DNA of 64,000 bases, taken from assembly GCF_949628215.1 (NCBI RefSeq), contig NC_134277.1:58104918-58168917 (forward strand), given 5' to 3'. Both the position numbers and the translations under genes were made by a program. The notes under the pieces are model-generated. The model searched no databases and was not told the DNA's origin. It saw only the letters and a list, made by a program, of their open reading frames with translations. Of the stretch, positions 12,721-24,100 are shown one piece after another. Within the stretch, counting starts at the first letter, position 1, and the number at the start of each line of letters is the position of its first letter. Origin of the DNA: Phalacrocorax aristotelis. Lineage: Eukaryota > Chordata > Aves > Suliformes > Phalacrocoracidae.

Positions 12721-14967
12721 TACCTCAGTGTTCGTTATTAAAAGAAAAACAATGACTGCAATATACTAAATCTGGGATAGGTTTTCCAGTTATCACAAGG
12801 TCCAAAAGACTGGATTGTTACTTTCTCTCTAGTGAGTCATGTAGTACCTTTGTTCTAGTAGAAAAACAGATGCCTGTAGATAGTAGATACTAGGTATAGT
12901 AAATATTGAACCATTAGCCAAATTCCCTGCAGCTTCCGATTTATCTAACAGAAATGTCTGTTACGGTTTTTGTTAAAGACTACATAAAGTCAATGGCAGG
13001 AAAAGTCCTCATTATTGGACTGATTTTGCTTATATTGACAGAAAAATGACACATGATACTCAGGCTGTGCTTTCTATTCAACCATATCACTATAGAGGAA
13101 TGTCAATAAAATCACTTTGTTATGGCATTGTGTGGACTGTCTATTACAAATAATTTATTTCGTAGAGGTTGTATGTTACTAGAGGGGGTGGAAACTGGCG
13201 CTAGTGAAAGTCCGTTGATTTAAGGAATTGCTCTTCCAGGGTCTTACCCTTTCTGACCATTGCATTCAGGCCCTTCCACTGCTTTTGTTTGATTTCTCAA
13301 CAGGGTACACATCTAGAACTTGAGGTTCTCTACATAAGTGTGCGTAACCAAAGCCCTTGTGCTCTCCTAGACTACCCAAAAGCCAGCCCTGCCTTGAAAG
13401 CATGTGAGCTTGTTCCTCACTATGGAAAATGTCCAGACAAACAGAGGGACCTATATACTGCTTATGCATACCTCACTTCTAGGTATAATTACTGCATTAT
13501 AGGTATGAAATGCAAGTGCAAAGATGATTTCTTAATAGTGTACGCTGGGTCTGCATTAAGTGTTGACAGCAAATAAATAGCAAGGTGCTCTGGCATTCTC
13601 AGTATGTCACACCCATTTCTCTACTGCTCATCACTAATATCTCAGGCATGTTTCATTAGCGCATTCCAGGATAGATTAACATGCCTCAGATACACAGTCA
13701 GCAGACACCTTGCTGACCATACCTGTTTTCTCACATAAATGGTGCCTCAAGAGGGATCATGGCACAATATGAAGGATGGGAAAGCTTAAATATGAGGAGC
13801 AGTGTTTATAAGGAAGAATTTAAACCTGTGGAAGGCACTCCCAACAGAAATGGTAAGCATATCTTGCGCAAGACAAATCAGTAGCAAATGTGAAACGATG
13901 TGAATGTGATAACTCTTAAGAGACCTGCAGTTGGCGATGTGTTTCACCATGTGTGGAGGAGCACAGGTCTGCAAGCCCAAGGCCAGCACTGGGTCTCCTG
14001 TGGCAGGAATGAAAGGGTGGCAAGAATAGCACACACCCATGCACGTGCTCAAGAAATCCGGGTCTCACAGCGCAGCCTTTATTCAAAACTTGTGTGGTTG
14101 TGCATGTGTGTGAGGAGGAAGTGGGGGGAGAGGGTATTCATGATACTAAGCTACGTTTCTCTGAATTTTTCATGTATTGAGAAAGGAAAAATGAATATTC
14201 ACTAAAAAGCAGTGAGATGAGCTGCTGATCATTAGGCTGTATCGGAGGTGTCAGTTTCTGCAGCAGTGATCTCTTTCTGTGGCTGGAACTACACCTTTTA
14301 CCAGAACCCATTCTCTGATATATGTTACTGAATTTCTGTTCATATACAGTGGCAGTCTGCCTGAAGCCTCCATACGTACATCAGATGTCTTTCATGGTGT
14401 GCCTAACAGAACTCCATAAACATAAAGGATATTACAATTCAATAATAATCCCTTCCCACCCCGTCGTAGGAAAGTCATAGCTTTTTGCTACCATGGACAA
14501 TAAATCCACTTGTGGCCTGACGTTCATTCTTGCATAAGAGGCCAGACTGGACAATAGCCACCATTCCTGGAGAAAAATGGAGAATAAAGCCACAAAGGAT
14601 CCGCTGTGTCTCCTCCAATCGTAAATCCTCCTTGAGCTGCAAAGCCACGCTCTTCTATTATTTTTTAATTTAATTCTGATAGCCTTCAAAATCAAATTTC
14701 CCTGACAATACCTTTCATGGATATATCAAAAGAGTGTGTGGCTTTGTTTAGTTCCTACCCTCCGCAAATTAAGTTTTGAAGAAAAAAAGGATACATTATT
14801 CCATCTGAAGCACAAGCCTTGATTCTTATTTGTATTAGGCTTTGGTGCAAAGCACATTTATATTGTTTTAGCTCTAGTGTAAATGAAGCTCATCCTCACA
14901 GTGCTGTGTGGCAGCTTTTTGAGGTTGAACAGAACAGAAGTCACTGGAGAGCATAAAAACTGCAACT

Positions 14968-14994
14968 AATCACAGAATCACAGAACGGTAGGGG
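14968..14994 (-). mobile_element. CR1 3'-end remnant
   Basis: Two tandem AATCACAG units followed by AACGGTAGGGG resemble the reverse complement of a CR1 3' terminus, whose end carries short ATTCTATG-type repeats. Only about 27 bp can be recognised. Confidence 0.35.
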
Positions 14995-15337
14995 TTTTTT
15001 TAATATATGTAAAACTAATGATGTTTTTTCCTGAATTGATGGCATGTAGGATGTCATATACTTAACTCCTATGGTATAATAAGAGAGTGGAGCTGTATGG
15101 GAGAGTTTTCTGTGTCGATGAGTAACAATAGTAGTACTAAAGTCACTTGCCTTTCCTTGGGTGAAGAGTAATGGACTTCATGGACGTACCTTCAACTTTT
15201 GAATTTTTCGGTATGAAAATAAAAGACTGGTTTGAGTTATTTTCTTTCCCAGTTACAAAATTAATCAGTCATAAGAAAAAAATTGCTGTGAATACTCTGC
15301 AGTGTGACACTGAAAATCTGTTCAGTCTGTTTTGAAA

Positions 15338-15356
15338 TGGACCACAGAGGGCAGCT
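15338..15356 (+). promoter_or_regulatory. CTCF-like motif
   Basis: TGGACCACAGAGGGCAGCT matches the CTCF core (CAGAGGGCAG) fully and most of the flanking consensus, with a mismatch at the usually conserved A upstream. Occupancy is not known. Confidence 0.35.
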
Positions 15357-16185
15357 GAAGAACTATTGTTGGGTGTGATCTCCTAATGCTGGTTTTCCAG
15401 AATCAAAACATCACAAAAAAATAAATTGCACATGCTCCTATTTTTCTGTTTTCAGCACTTAATGTGCTTCAGGCTGCAGACAAAGCAGTACAGGTACCTA
15501 GCCAGCATGCCGCATGGAGTCACTGTATTTAGGTAACAGCTTTCCAGGAATGCAGCTGGGGCAGCACTGGAATCTGCTTTGGAACTTTGTTACAAGCTGT
15601 GATTTGACTTCAGTGCTTCTTAGGTATGTCTTTGTATTAAATCCGATCAGTGACTTTTAAGAATGACTGAAATTAGTAATACAGATTACTGTATAAGATT
15701 ATACCTACAGTGTGTGAGGATATGTTTACTGACAGATTTGGCATCTTTAGCATTTGAATATAAGCTTCCCTGCTTTTGGCATGTAAGTTAACAGCTTTAG
15801 CAATTTGCGCATTGATTAATAGAACTGGGACCTTAGAGTTTAACCCCTACCACTATGGTATGTAAAGCTTTTACAACACTGCTTTTGAACATCATAGCTG
15901 TGCTTCAACTACATATTTCAGTCCTTTTAACGTACAAACCAAAACAGGTTATCATTATGCTCTGGATGCAGACATAAAATAAGAAGTGATGCATCCCGAT
16001 TTCATAAAATGTAGTCCACCTAATTTGTTAAAGATGAATCAGTCTTTGAGACCACCTTGGCACTGCAGAAAAGCTGTGAAAGTGGTCTGAGAAACCACAG
16101 GAAAATGCATGGGGACCCATACAATGTGTTTTCCAACTTGTAATTGAATATTGTTACAATATAAGTAAAACTCATATTCAAATGG

Positions 16186-16805
16186 TGTCATGGTTTAGCC
16201 CCAGCCAGCAACCAAGAACCACCCAGCCCTTTGCTCACTACCCCCCTCGGTAGGATGGGAGAGAGAATCAGAAGGGTAAAAGTGAGAAGACTCATGGGTT
16301 GAGATAAAGACAGTTTAACAGGAAAATCAAAAGCCACACACGCAAGCAAAGCAAAACAAGGACTTCATTCACTCCTTCCCATAGGCAGGCAGGCGTTCAG
16401 CCATCTCCAGGAAAGCAGGGCTCCATCACGCTTAACGGTTACTTGGGAAGACAAACACCATCACTCTGAACATTCCCCCCTTCCTTCTTCTTCCCCCAGT
16501 TTTATATGCTGAGCATGATGTCATATGGAATGCTCATAAGCATGATAAGCATGATGTCATATGGCAGCAAAGGAATATCCCTTTGGTCAGTTGGGGTCAG
16601 CTGTCCCGGCTGTGCCCCCTCCTGGCTTCTTGTGCACCTGGCAGAGCATGGAAAGCTGAAAAAGTCCCTGACTAGTGTAAGCATTACTTAGCAACAACTA
16701 AAATATCTCCGCATTACCAACGCTGTTTCCAGAACAAATCGAAAACATAGCCCCACGCTAGGTACTAGGAAGAAAACTATCTCTATCTCAGCGAAAACCA
16801 GGACA
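16186..16805 (-). mobile_element. solo LTR, avian ERVL-like (second copy)
   Basis: A 620-bp element with TG...CA ends is flanked by the 5-bp duplication AATGG (16181-16185 and 16806-16810). It is the same family and orientation as the copy at 4088-4676. On the minus strand it starts TGTCCTGGTTTTCGCTGAG, the start typical of a widespread bird ERVL-type LTR, and carries TATAAA at 16506-16501. Compared with the first copy it has an internal duplication of the CRE-bearing segment (16511-16563). The two copies have different target duplications, so they are independent insertions and not the two LTRs of one provirus. Confidence 0.87.
16511..16563 (-). repeat. duplicated CRE-bearing segment inside the LTR
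   Basis: The segment AGCATGATGTCATATGG occurs twice, giving CRE-like TGATGTCA at 16516-16523 and 16552-16559, 36 bp apart. The other LTR has a single intact TGACGTCA here. The TGATGTCA form is what CpG decay of a CRE would leave. Confidence 0.75.
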
Positions 16806-17027
16806 AATGGAAATGTCTGCAAAATATGACCTTGTAAAAGTGTTTGGAAAGGTTACTTTTAGATTCTCCGAGCACAAGTTTATTCATCTGTCCTGGAAAT
16901 TATGAAATCAAAAGCTATGAGCAAAAAAGAGGCATACATATTATTGCCACATGAGCAGTAGTTTATATTAAATCTCTCACAAGCACAAAAATAATTCAAC
17001 AAAGCTGGCACTAATGACGCCTAGTGC

Positions 17028-17040
17028 TGCCACTTAGTGG
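17028..17040 (-). promoter_or_regulatory. CTCF-like motif, minus orientation
   Basis: TGCCACTTAGTGG matches the reverse complement of the CTCF core (YGCCMYCTRSTGG) at 12 of 13 positions. Occupancy is not known. Confidence 0.3.
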
Positions 17041-19756
17041 AGCTGTGCTGACCTTCCTTAAATTGGAAACGTGAAGATTGATTTTGTTTTAGCTAGTAAG
17101 AAACCTGTTTGTACGAAAGTGGGACTGTTTTTCAGCGGTGCTGGGTACTTGGAGCTCTTGTGTAAGTGCCTTTATGTGATGACAAGAAGCACTTGAGGAA
17201 TACAGAAGTGAAACACCTCAGGTGAGGAATGTGTACTCTTCCTGCTGCCTCATATGTAAAACAATCACATCAAGAAATAAGTAGCTCTTCAATGCAAAAA
17301 TTATAGCTTCATATGAAACTTAAGCAGCCTGAAGAAATTCCAGCCACAGAAGATGATGTTTTTCTATCATTATAAAGGTTGAAATGATTAATTTAGTGCC
17401 TGAAAAACAATCTTAAGTTATGAGTGCTGAGCTACAGATCATTAGATTTCATATTTCTGTTATAAATGGACCATGTCAATGATGCTTCTTTAGGGTAACT
17501 CTTCCATCATGTACAAGTTGCCTTAATACATTGATACTGGGGAGAGGAATGTCCTGTGAAGATCAAGCTAGAGTCAGGCTGATATAACTGAGCAAAGCTT
17601 ATGTCCCTACACAACAAGTCTGATCCACCTCTTCAGGGCAGAACTGAAATTGCTCTTTTACTCCCGTGCACGCAGACATAAATTAAAAAGGACACTCTTT
17701 TAAAGAAAGTACTTATGGTAACGTTTTCCACCTCACCTCCTCTCCTGAGCTTGCAGGCCAAACACAGCTCATGAGAATGAATTCCTTGGATGCTACTGGC
17801 AGAAAAGAAAAAAGAAATATTGAAGTATAAACCAGTTAAAGTTATCTGTACAAGCAGAAATCAATGTTTGTTATGTCATCTGAGTGCAATTGAGCATACA
17901 GCAGCTAATAATATTTCAGTGATTGAAGCCAAATATCCAAACAACAGAAAAAAATACATATTATTTTTCAGTAGGTAATGTATGAGAGTAATCAGCCTGG
18001 ATGTATCTGTTAGTTTATCTCTAAATAAATCAAGCATTGTTCGTATCCACATCTCTTTCTCCCTGTGTGGATAGCGTATATAAGCTTATGCTGCAGTATT
18101 TAAGACCAAGATCAGTGCTGGTTTAATACACAGGGGAGTCATAATACTTATGTTTATTCTTTCTACAGGGAAGATTTAAATTAATGTAGCATATATCAGC
18201 TCCATAATACTCCGGTACAACAGAGCAAATCATAGTCTGTGCCATGCTAGTGCATAGTAAAGTTGGAAAAGATTTAATTTCGGTCAGTTTTCAAGAGAGT
18301 AAAGCTCAATTTTTCTTTTTGTCATCATCTTCCTACTCTGTGGATAATTCTTTTTAAGAACACAACAAATCCATCTTCCTGTTTTATTAAGACACTGAAC
18401 TTCTGATGTCTTTGGTGGTATTTTCTACCCTATGGAAGAAAAATAGATACATACTATATGGAGTAAAATTCTTTCCAGATAGTAAGAAGCAATATGCTCA
18501 GAAGTCTCCGTAAATTAGGTTAAAATGTATCTTAATTTTATCTGAATAAAAATATGAATGAATAAAATAACCATATGTGGGAAAATACATGTCCATGTTT
18601 TGTTTTATACAGAACTGCTAGATTTTTAAAAGCATTTAAGAATATAAAACTATGATATATTTTAAAATATGGCCAGAGAACCTTAAATATCCCAAAGGAA
18701 GGTCTATTCATATTCCAGAATCAGTAATTGCACTCCTTTCCATAAGTTTTTTGCAGGTTCCCTCCACCCTAGGAAAATATGATTGTGAAAGTAAGTGAAG
18801 AAGCAGAAAATATTACAAGAATTAAGAATCTGAAATCTTCATTTAGGATTAACATGCTTTTAAGATACAATCTATTTTTCAGGCAACAGCCTTTTCCCAG
18901 TAGTAAGTGCCTCTGACCTGTTCTTTCAGATGTAACAATTTCTTAACCCTTGTTTAATACAAATTTTATTGTTCAGCAGGAACAATCTGGCCCTGATACA
19001 GCATAAACAACGCTTTGAGTGGAAAGCACATTGATACTGTAAGTCTTGAACTCTCCATTACTCTATATACTGGCTCTGGAATTTATTCCTAAACTAATTA
19101 TTTCTGCAAATTGGATTTGTGTTGAGTGAATGAGGGGCTTCCAGAAAAAAACCTTGTCAGCAATTGTGCTCCTATCCCTGATCAATGACCAGGGTTTGGG
19201 CTGAATCCTTTCCTGTATTTTGACCTGTTTCCTCATTATTCTCTTCGCCCTCATGCTCTGGATATTGGCAGGCAATGGCAGAGGAGATCTGTGCCCTCAA
19301 TGGAGACAAATGCCACAGCATCGCCTCAATAAATGACTGCCACACAGAACAGGTCTCTTAAACATGTGCATTAAGTAAGCCGGACAGTGAAGTGAGAGGA
19401 GCACAGCCTCAACCCATTAGACAATTTCCACCAGCCTGGACAAATGGATGTCTGGGAGGCACTTCCTAAACACACCTTGTAAAAATATTTGGAGGTCAGG
19501 CACGAACAGAGGAGAGGAGCCAAGTACACCCCAGCTGTGACAAAGCCTTAATTGCAGCTTGTACCTTTGACACCATAGATGCCATGGCTTCATTAGGTGG
19601 GCTCAGGTATACTAGTCCCCTTCAGAGCTGCTGCTGCCCCTTTTGTCCTTGCCTTCCTTTAGCCTTGTGTCCCAGCATCCCCACTACGGGCCTGAGCCCT
19701 GCTTCTCCATGAGGGCATCTGTTTCCCACTTCAGGACCAGCTCTTGTAGTTAGATT

Positions 19757-20319
19757 GGATGTTACTGCTCTACTCTGCTCTGGTGTGGCCTTACCTTGAG
19801 TACAGTGTGCAGTTTTGGGTGCCACAATACATTAAGGATATAAAGCTACTAGAGAGTGTCCAGAGGAAGGCCACAAAGTCGGTGAAGGGTTTAGAGGAGA
19901 AACCGTATGAGGAGCAGCTAAAGTCACTTGGTTTGTTCAGCCTGGAGAAGAGGAGACTGAGGGGAGACCTCATCGTGGTCTGCAGCTTCCTCACAAGTGG
20001 AGGGGGAGGAGGAGGAGGGGCAGGCACTGATCTCTTCTCTCTGGTGACCAGTGACAGGACCCGAGGGAATGGCAGGAAGATGTGCCAGGGGAGGTTTAGG
20101 TTGGCTATTAGGAAAAGGTTCTTCCCCCCAGAGGGTGGTGGAGCACTGGAACAGGTTCCCCAGGGAAGGCAGTCATGGTGCCAAGCCCGACGCTATTCAG
20201 GAAGCACTTGGACAATGCCCTCAGAGATATGGTGTAAATTTAGGGTTGTCCTGTGCAGGGACAGGAGTTGGACTCGATGATCCTTGTGCGTTCCTTCCAA
20301 CTCTGGGCATTCTATGATT
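19757..20319 (+). mobile_element. CR1 LINE 3' end, copy A
   Basis: The translated frame from 19759 reads as the C-terminal part of CR1 ORF2: [17 protein letters not shown], then [15 protein letters not shown], then SDRTRGNG. It ends with the CR1 signature CTTCCAACTCTGGGCATTC and ATTCTATGATT at 20309-20319. The copy is 5'-truncated and its ORF is broken in the HWNRLP region, so it is inactive. It is closely similar over about 500 bp to the copy in STK17A intron 6. It includes a G-rich run (19997-20025). It is not a host gene. Confidence 0.9.
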
Positions 20320-20520
20320 AGGAAAAATTTCTTTACTGAAAGAGTGGTCAGGCATTGGAACAGGCTGCCCAGAGGGGTGGTGGGGTCACCATCCCTCGAG
20401 GTGTTAAAAAACCGTAGATGTGGCACTTCGGGACATGATTTAGGATGCATGGTGGTGTTAAGTTGATGATTGGACTTGATCGTAGAGGTCTTTTCCAACC
20501 CTAATGATTCCATGATTCTG
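20320..20520 (+). mobile_element. CR1 LINE 3' end, copy B (different subfamily)
   Basis: Immediately after copy A begins a second CR1 terminus: RKNFFTERVVRHWNRLP, then a segment with GGTGGTGTTAAGTTGATG, ending TTTTCCAACCCTAATG and ATTCCATGATTCT. Its last part differs from copy A and matches another CR1 subfamily. Its end is about 140 bp before the STK17A CpG island. The head-to-tail contact suggests copy A inserted into, or replaced the 5' part of, an older copy B. Confidence 0.88.
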
Positions 20521-20742
20521 AGGTAAGGCTCCCTCAGGGCACACCTGGGCGCCCACAAAGTGAGTTCCTGAGTCGCGCAGGAAAGGTCCCAGAGGTGGTG
20601 CCGCGCCAGCCAGCCACACGTCACTCAAATCCTCATCTCAGGTTTATTAGTATTTAACCGTCGTCATTTTGCGGGAGGCCCCGCCGCCACCGCGCCCGCC
20701 TCCCGCCCTCGGCCACCCACCTCCCCCCGCTCCCCAGGGCCG

Positions 20743-20757
20743 CCAGCAGGTGGCGCT
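20743..20757 (+). promoter_or_regulatory. strong CTCF-like motif at the STK17A promoter
   Basis: CCAGCAGGTGGCGCT matches the CTCF core consensus CCASYAGRKGGCRS at every position. It lies in the CpG island about 270 bp upstream of the STK17A start codon. Known family behaviour: CTCF sites in unmethylated promoter islands often mark boundaries. Binding here is inference. Confidence 0.6.
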
Positions 20758-21011
20758 GCCCAACCGTCCCGCCGCGCGGCGCCCCGCCCCTCGCTCCCCT
20801 CCCTCCCACCAAGGTGAGGCGTTAAAGGGTGGGGCGACGCCGCGGGGCTCCGCCTCTGCCACCGCGTGCTACCCACCGCCCTCCTCGAGCAGCGGCGGCG
20901 GTAGCGGCAGGCAGCCCGCTCCGGAGCCTGCGGGGAGCCCTGTCCGCCCGGCCGAGAGCGGAAGGAGGAGAAGGGGAAAGGGTCCCCCTCCTGAGGGAGA
21001 AGCCCAGCGCC

Positions 21012-21196
21012 ATGAGCCCCGAGGAGAAGCCGCCATCCAGCCGTTCCCGCGATGACCGGCCGCCACCGCCGCCGTCCCAGTCCGCTCCCGGCCGAGGCCG
21101 GCGGCGGGGCGGCTTCCTGACGGAGATCCGCACGCCTATCCGCACCGAGCCCTTCCAGGAGCGGTACAGCCTCAGCCCCGGCAGGGAGCTCGGCAG
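21012..21196 (+). CDS. STK17A: STK17A coding exon 1
   Basis: It encodes residues 1-61 and two bases of Arg62 (phase 2). The donor is CTCGGCAG then GTGAGC. The ATG at 21012 has context GCGCCATGA. The frame is open back to before 20829, but upstream residues have no resemblance to STK17A. Confidence 0.93.
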
Positions 21197-24100
21197 GTGA
21201 GCCCGCTGCGGGGAGGCGCGCGGGCGGCGGGCGCTGCCACTCCCTCTCCGGAGTGCGGGGGCGGCGGGAGCGGGGACCCCTGCGCGTACCCCCGGCCGCC
21301 CTGTCGGCTCGGCTCAGCTGGCCCCAAGTGCCGAGCACAGGCGTGTGGCCGCGGCGGAGCCCGCCGCTCGGCTACCGGCGGGCCACGGGCGAAGCCGGTG
21401 CCTTTCTGCCGCTCCGCGTTCGTCTCGCTGCCCACCGCAGTGTGGGGCCGGCAGGCCGACGCCAGGCGTTTTCACCGGCCGCCCCGTCCCCCCGCAGCCC
21501 CGCTTGAGCCGAGCTAGGCGCTCGTGGGAGCGGGGAGCGAGGGGGATCGCTGCCCTGCCAGTGACAGAGCCGCCTTCAGTGGCATCCTTCGCCGGCCTGG
21601 CCCTGCTTAGGGTCAGCTCGGAGGACGTGCCCGTCGCGCTGGCCGGGCAGTGTTTGGCTTGGCTGGAAGGGGTGCTGGCAGGCAGCTGTCAGTGCAGCTG
21701 CACCCCAGCTGCTCGCTGGCCGCGGCTGGTTGTCCCTCCTAGCCAGCAAATCGCCCTCAACCTTGAGAAGATACTGAGCTCTTCCCTGGCAGCCGGTGTG
21801 GAGTACGGAGTATTGCTCTAGATTTCCGTAGGAGATGGAAACCTGCCCCTTTTTTTTCCCTTGAGCTTTGTAAGGTGTCACATGAGGAGAAACAAGTCTA
21901 GAGGAGACTAGTTTGTTGTCGATATGCTTGAGAATAATCTAATGGTGGAACTTTTTGAAGAGTTAAAAGGCTGGTTAATAAACTTGGTTCTGAAAGTGAC
22001 TCCACTTGTAAAGTTTAGTCCATGTATAATTTCAATACCTGACTGATAGCAGGCAAGGTTTGAGGCAGAAAATATCATTAAAAGGTTTTTGTCTTTCAGG
22101 AACTATATGTATGGTATTTCAGCACCACTAAACCAATATTTTTGACTGAAATTGCCACTTATGAAAAGAATGATCGTGTTCTTAGTGAAAATCACATGTG
22201 CTTTATCTAAAGAGCATTCAGATAAAAAAGATTAGATGAAATACCACAGGACACATGGCAAGATACCTCCTTAATATATGTTATTTTGCAAGTTATGCTA
22301 GCTGTGTAGCTCAGTTTACACAGCAGCAAAAACAACCCCTTTGGAGCTAAAGAGGAAAGAGGAGCTTCAAAGCAAATGTAGCTGCTCTAAGTACCTCTAC
22401 AAATTTTTAGGTTGCCTAGATGCCAGCTTAATGCTCACTTAGTAACTCTGAGGTACTAATAGAATAATACCTGTTTAAACATAGTGGCCTAAAGCATTCA
22501 CATGGGAAGCAGGTGGGAGAAACATCCCATAAAGTGAGAAAGCTTTTTTAGCATGATGTGACCACAGTGTTTATGGCCAGGAAACTGAAGCCAACTAAAT
22601 GCCGGCTACAAACCAGCCTAAATTCTAACCAACAGTCAAGAAGCTGTAGGAGCAGTGTAGTGCAGGATGTCCTGGTATCACTGCTGCTCAGGTTTTTTTA
22701 ATTGAAGATCAGATGACTTTTCAGAAAAAATTTTGCTCTTCTGCCACAGAGTAAGAAACTCTCTCTTAGAGCTGGGTGATATTCATTGGCCTAATCAGAA
22801 AATAGACTAGGTGAAGCTTCCTTCTGGCACACAAAAGTACGACTGAAATGATTAGCTTTACACTACGAACAAGAATTAAGTACTACAGCAAATCTTAGTC
22901 TGCAGTTTAAACAAGTAATCTCAGCATGGCTTTTTGTGTGGAGTAATTTTTGAGCAGAACTATGTTTAAAGATGACTTTTGCATGCAGGTTGTGATTTTA
23001 CACCTGTAGTTATGTTAAAGTGAGCTACGTGACTGTTTGTCAAATTATGTGCAACTGTTGCACATAATTTGGTTCAAACTACATTTTTCTCTCCTCAACT
23101 TGATGAATGTTTTTACTATCTTCTCTCTTAGAATATAGAAATCAATACATTTGAATGTATATGATTGGGGTTTTATTCAACAGTTTTTGAATGCTTACTT
23201 TTTCACTACATTTTGATTTAAAAAGTAGATACTTCAGCTCAAGTACTCCCATTAAAAACAATTTTTTTTGGTAACTCATGACAAAGCATAGGCGGCAAAT
23301 GAAAAGTCTCTCTGCCACTTGTAACTGTCTCTATCATTTTATTGATAATGTATGCTTAGGAGAAATTGTTTCGCTTTTATCTGTTCATAAAGTGTGTGAG
23401 TCTCTACTTAGGTGTAGAGATTATCTTTACAAAGGACTTGGACAAATTAGCACACAGGTATGACAGGTTTTTGTCTCAGATGAAAAGCGGTTTTTGTGCA
23501 TGCAACATAGTCCACTTTAATTCTAATTTGGGCTGAATTTGCTAATGAAAAGATGCTCTGTCCATCCCATGTCCCAGAATTGAGGAAACAATTTGAAAGC
23601 TGAACCTTAAATAAAGGTTTTGAGAATAACATAATTTGTATAAATTGAGTTTAAAACTGACAGCAGGGAGTGAAAAGAAAGCAGGTTTAGCAGTGTTGCT
23701 GAGAGTAAGGCTGCTGCATGAACCCAGCAGGTTTGTGTACTCTTCGGCCTCCAGTCTAGTCAGTCAACACGCTTATGTTGAACTCGCCATAGCACTTGGG
23801 GCCTCTGTTCCTTTGTCACCTATGTGTGGGGGAGGTGGGAAGAGGGGGCAACATGGGAAAAGGTTGAGGAGTTGTAGTTGTAGCAATGCAGGGAAGGGAG
23901 GTACTGGGGCTGCTGGCCCCTGGTGGTGTGTTAGAGGTGAAAGTCCTGGGGAAATACTGCTGGAAATCATAGGTGCGCCTGGGAGGAACCTGGTCAGTGT
24001 CACTGGAAGGATCTGGGTGCAAAGCCATTGGAAATCATGCTTCATTAGTTCTGCTCATGGGGAAAAAACCTGCTTTGAGAATGTAAAGTTTGAGCTTCAA

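Larger units (their letters stand above)
10726..19756. other. HECW1-STK17A intergenic region
   Basis: No coding exon was recognised here. It holds a solo LTR (16186-16805), a tiny CR1 remnant (14968-14994), two CTCF-like motifs (15338, 17028) and a stretch that looks like a conserved noncoding element (12505-12720). The rest is unique AT-rich sequence in which I see nothing definite. HECW1's 3' UTR could extend into the first part (another AATAAA near 13,104). Confidence 0.6.
20660..21740. promoter_or_regulatory. STK17A: CpG island promoter of STK17A
   Basis: Base composition changes abruptly from AT-rich to very GC- and CpG-rich at about 20,660 and stays so to about 21,740, covering exon 1 and the start of intron 1. 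Seen inside are GC boxes (for example CCCCGCCCC at 20782-20790, GGGGCGG at 21106-21112) and a CTCF-like motif (20743-20757). An ACGTCA half-CRE lies just upstream at 20618-20623. No clear TATA box was seen. The transcription start is presumably within 20,760-20,990 but cannot be fixed by eye. Confidence 0.85.

Noticed and set aside
16502-16691. Open frames on both strands rich in Met-Ile-Ser/Leu
   Set aside because: They are translation of the duplicated palindromic CRE segment inside the LTR.
19997-20025. G-rich run as a promoter G-quadruplex
   Set aside because: It lies within CR1 copy A and also occurs in copy C, so it is a property of the element and not a promoter feature.
19759-20280. 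173-codon open frame upstream of STK17A
   Set aside because: It is the C-terminal part of CR1 ORF2, with a frame break in the HWNRLP region.
20664-21338. 224-codon minus-strand frame and several others across the CpG island
   Set aside because: Stop-poor GC-rich sequence opens all frames; the peptides are Gly/Ala/Arg/Pro rubble antisense to STK17A exon 1.
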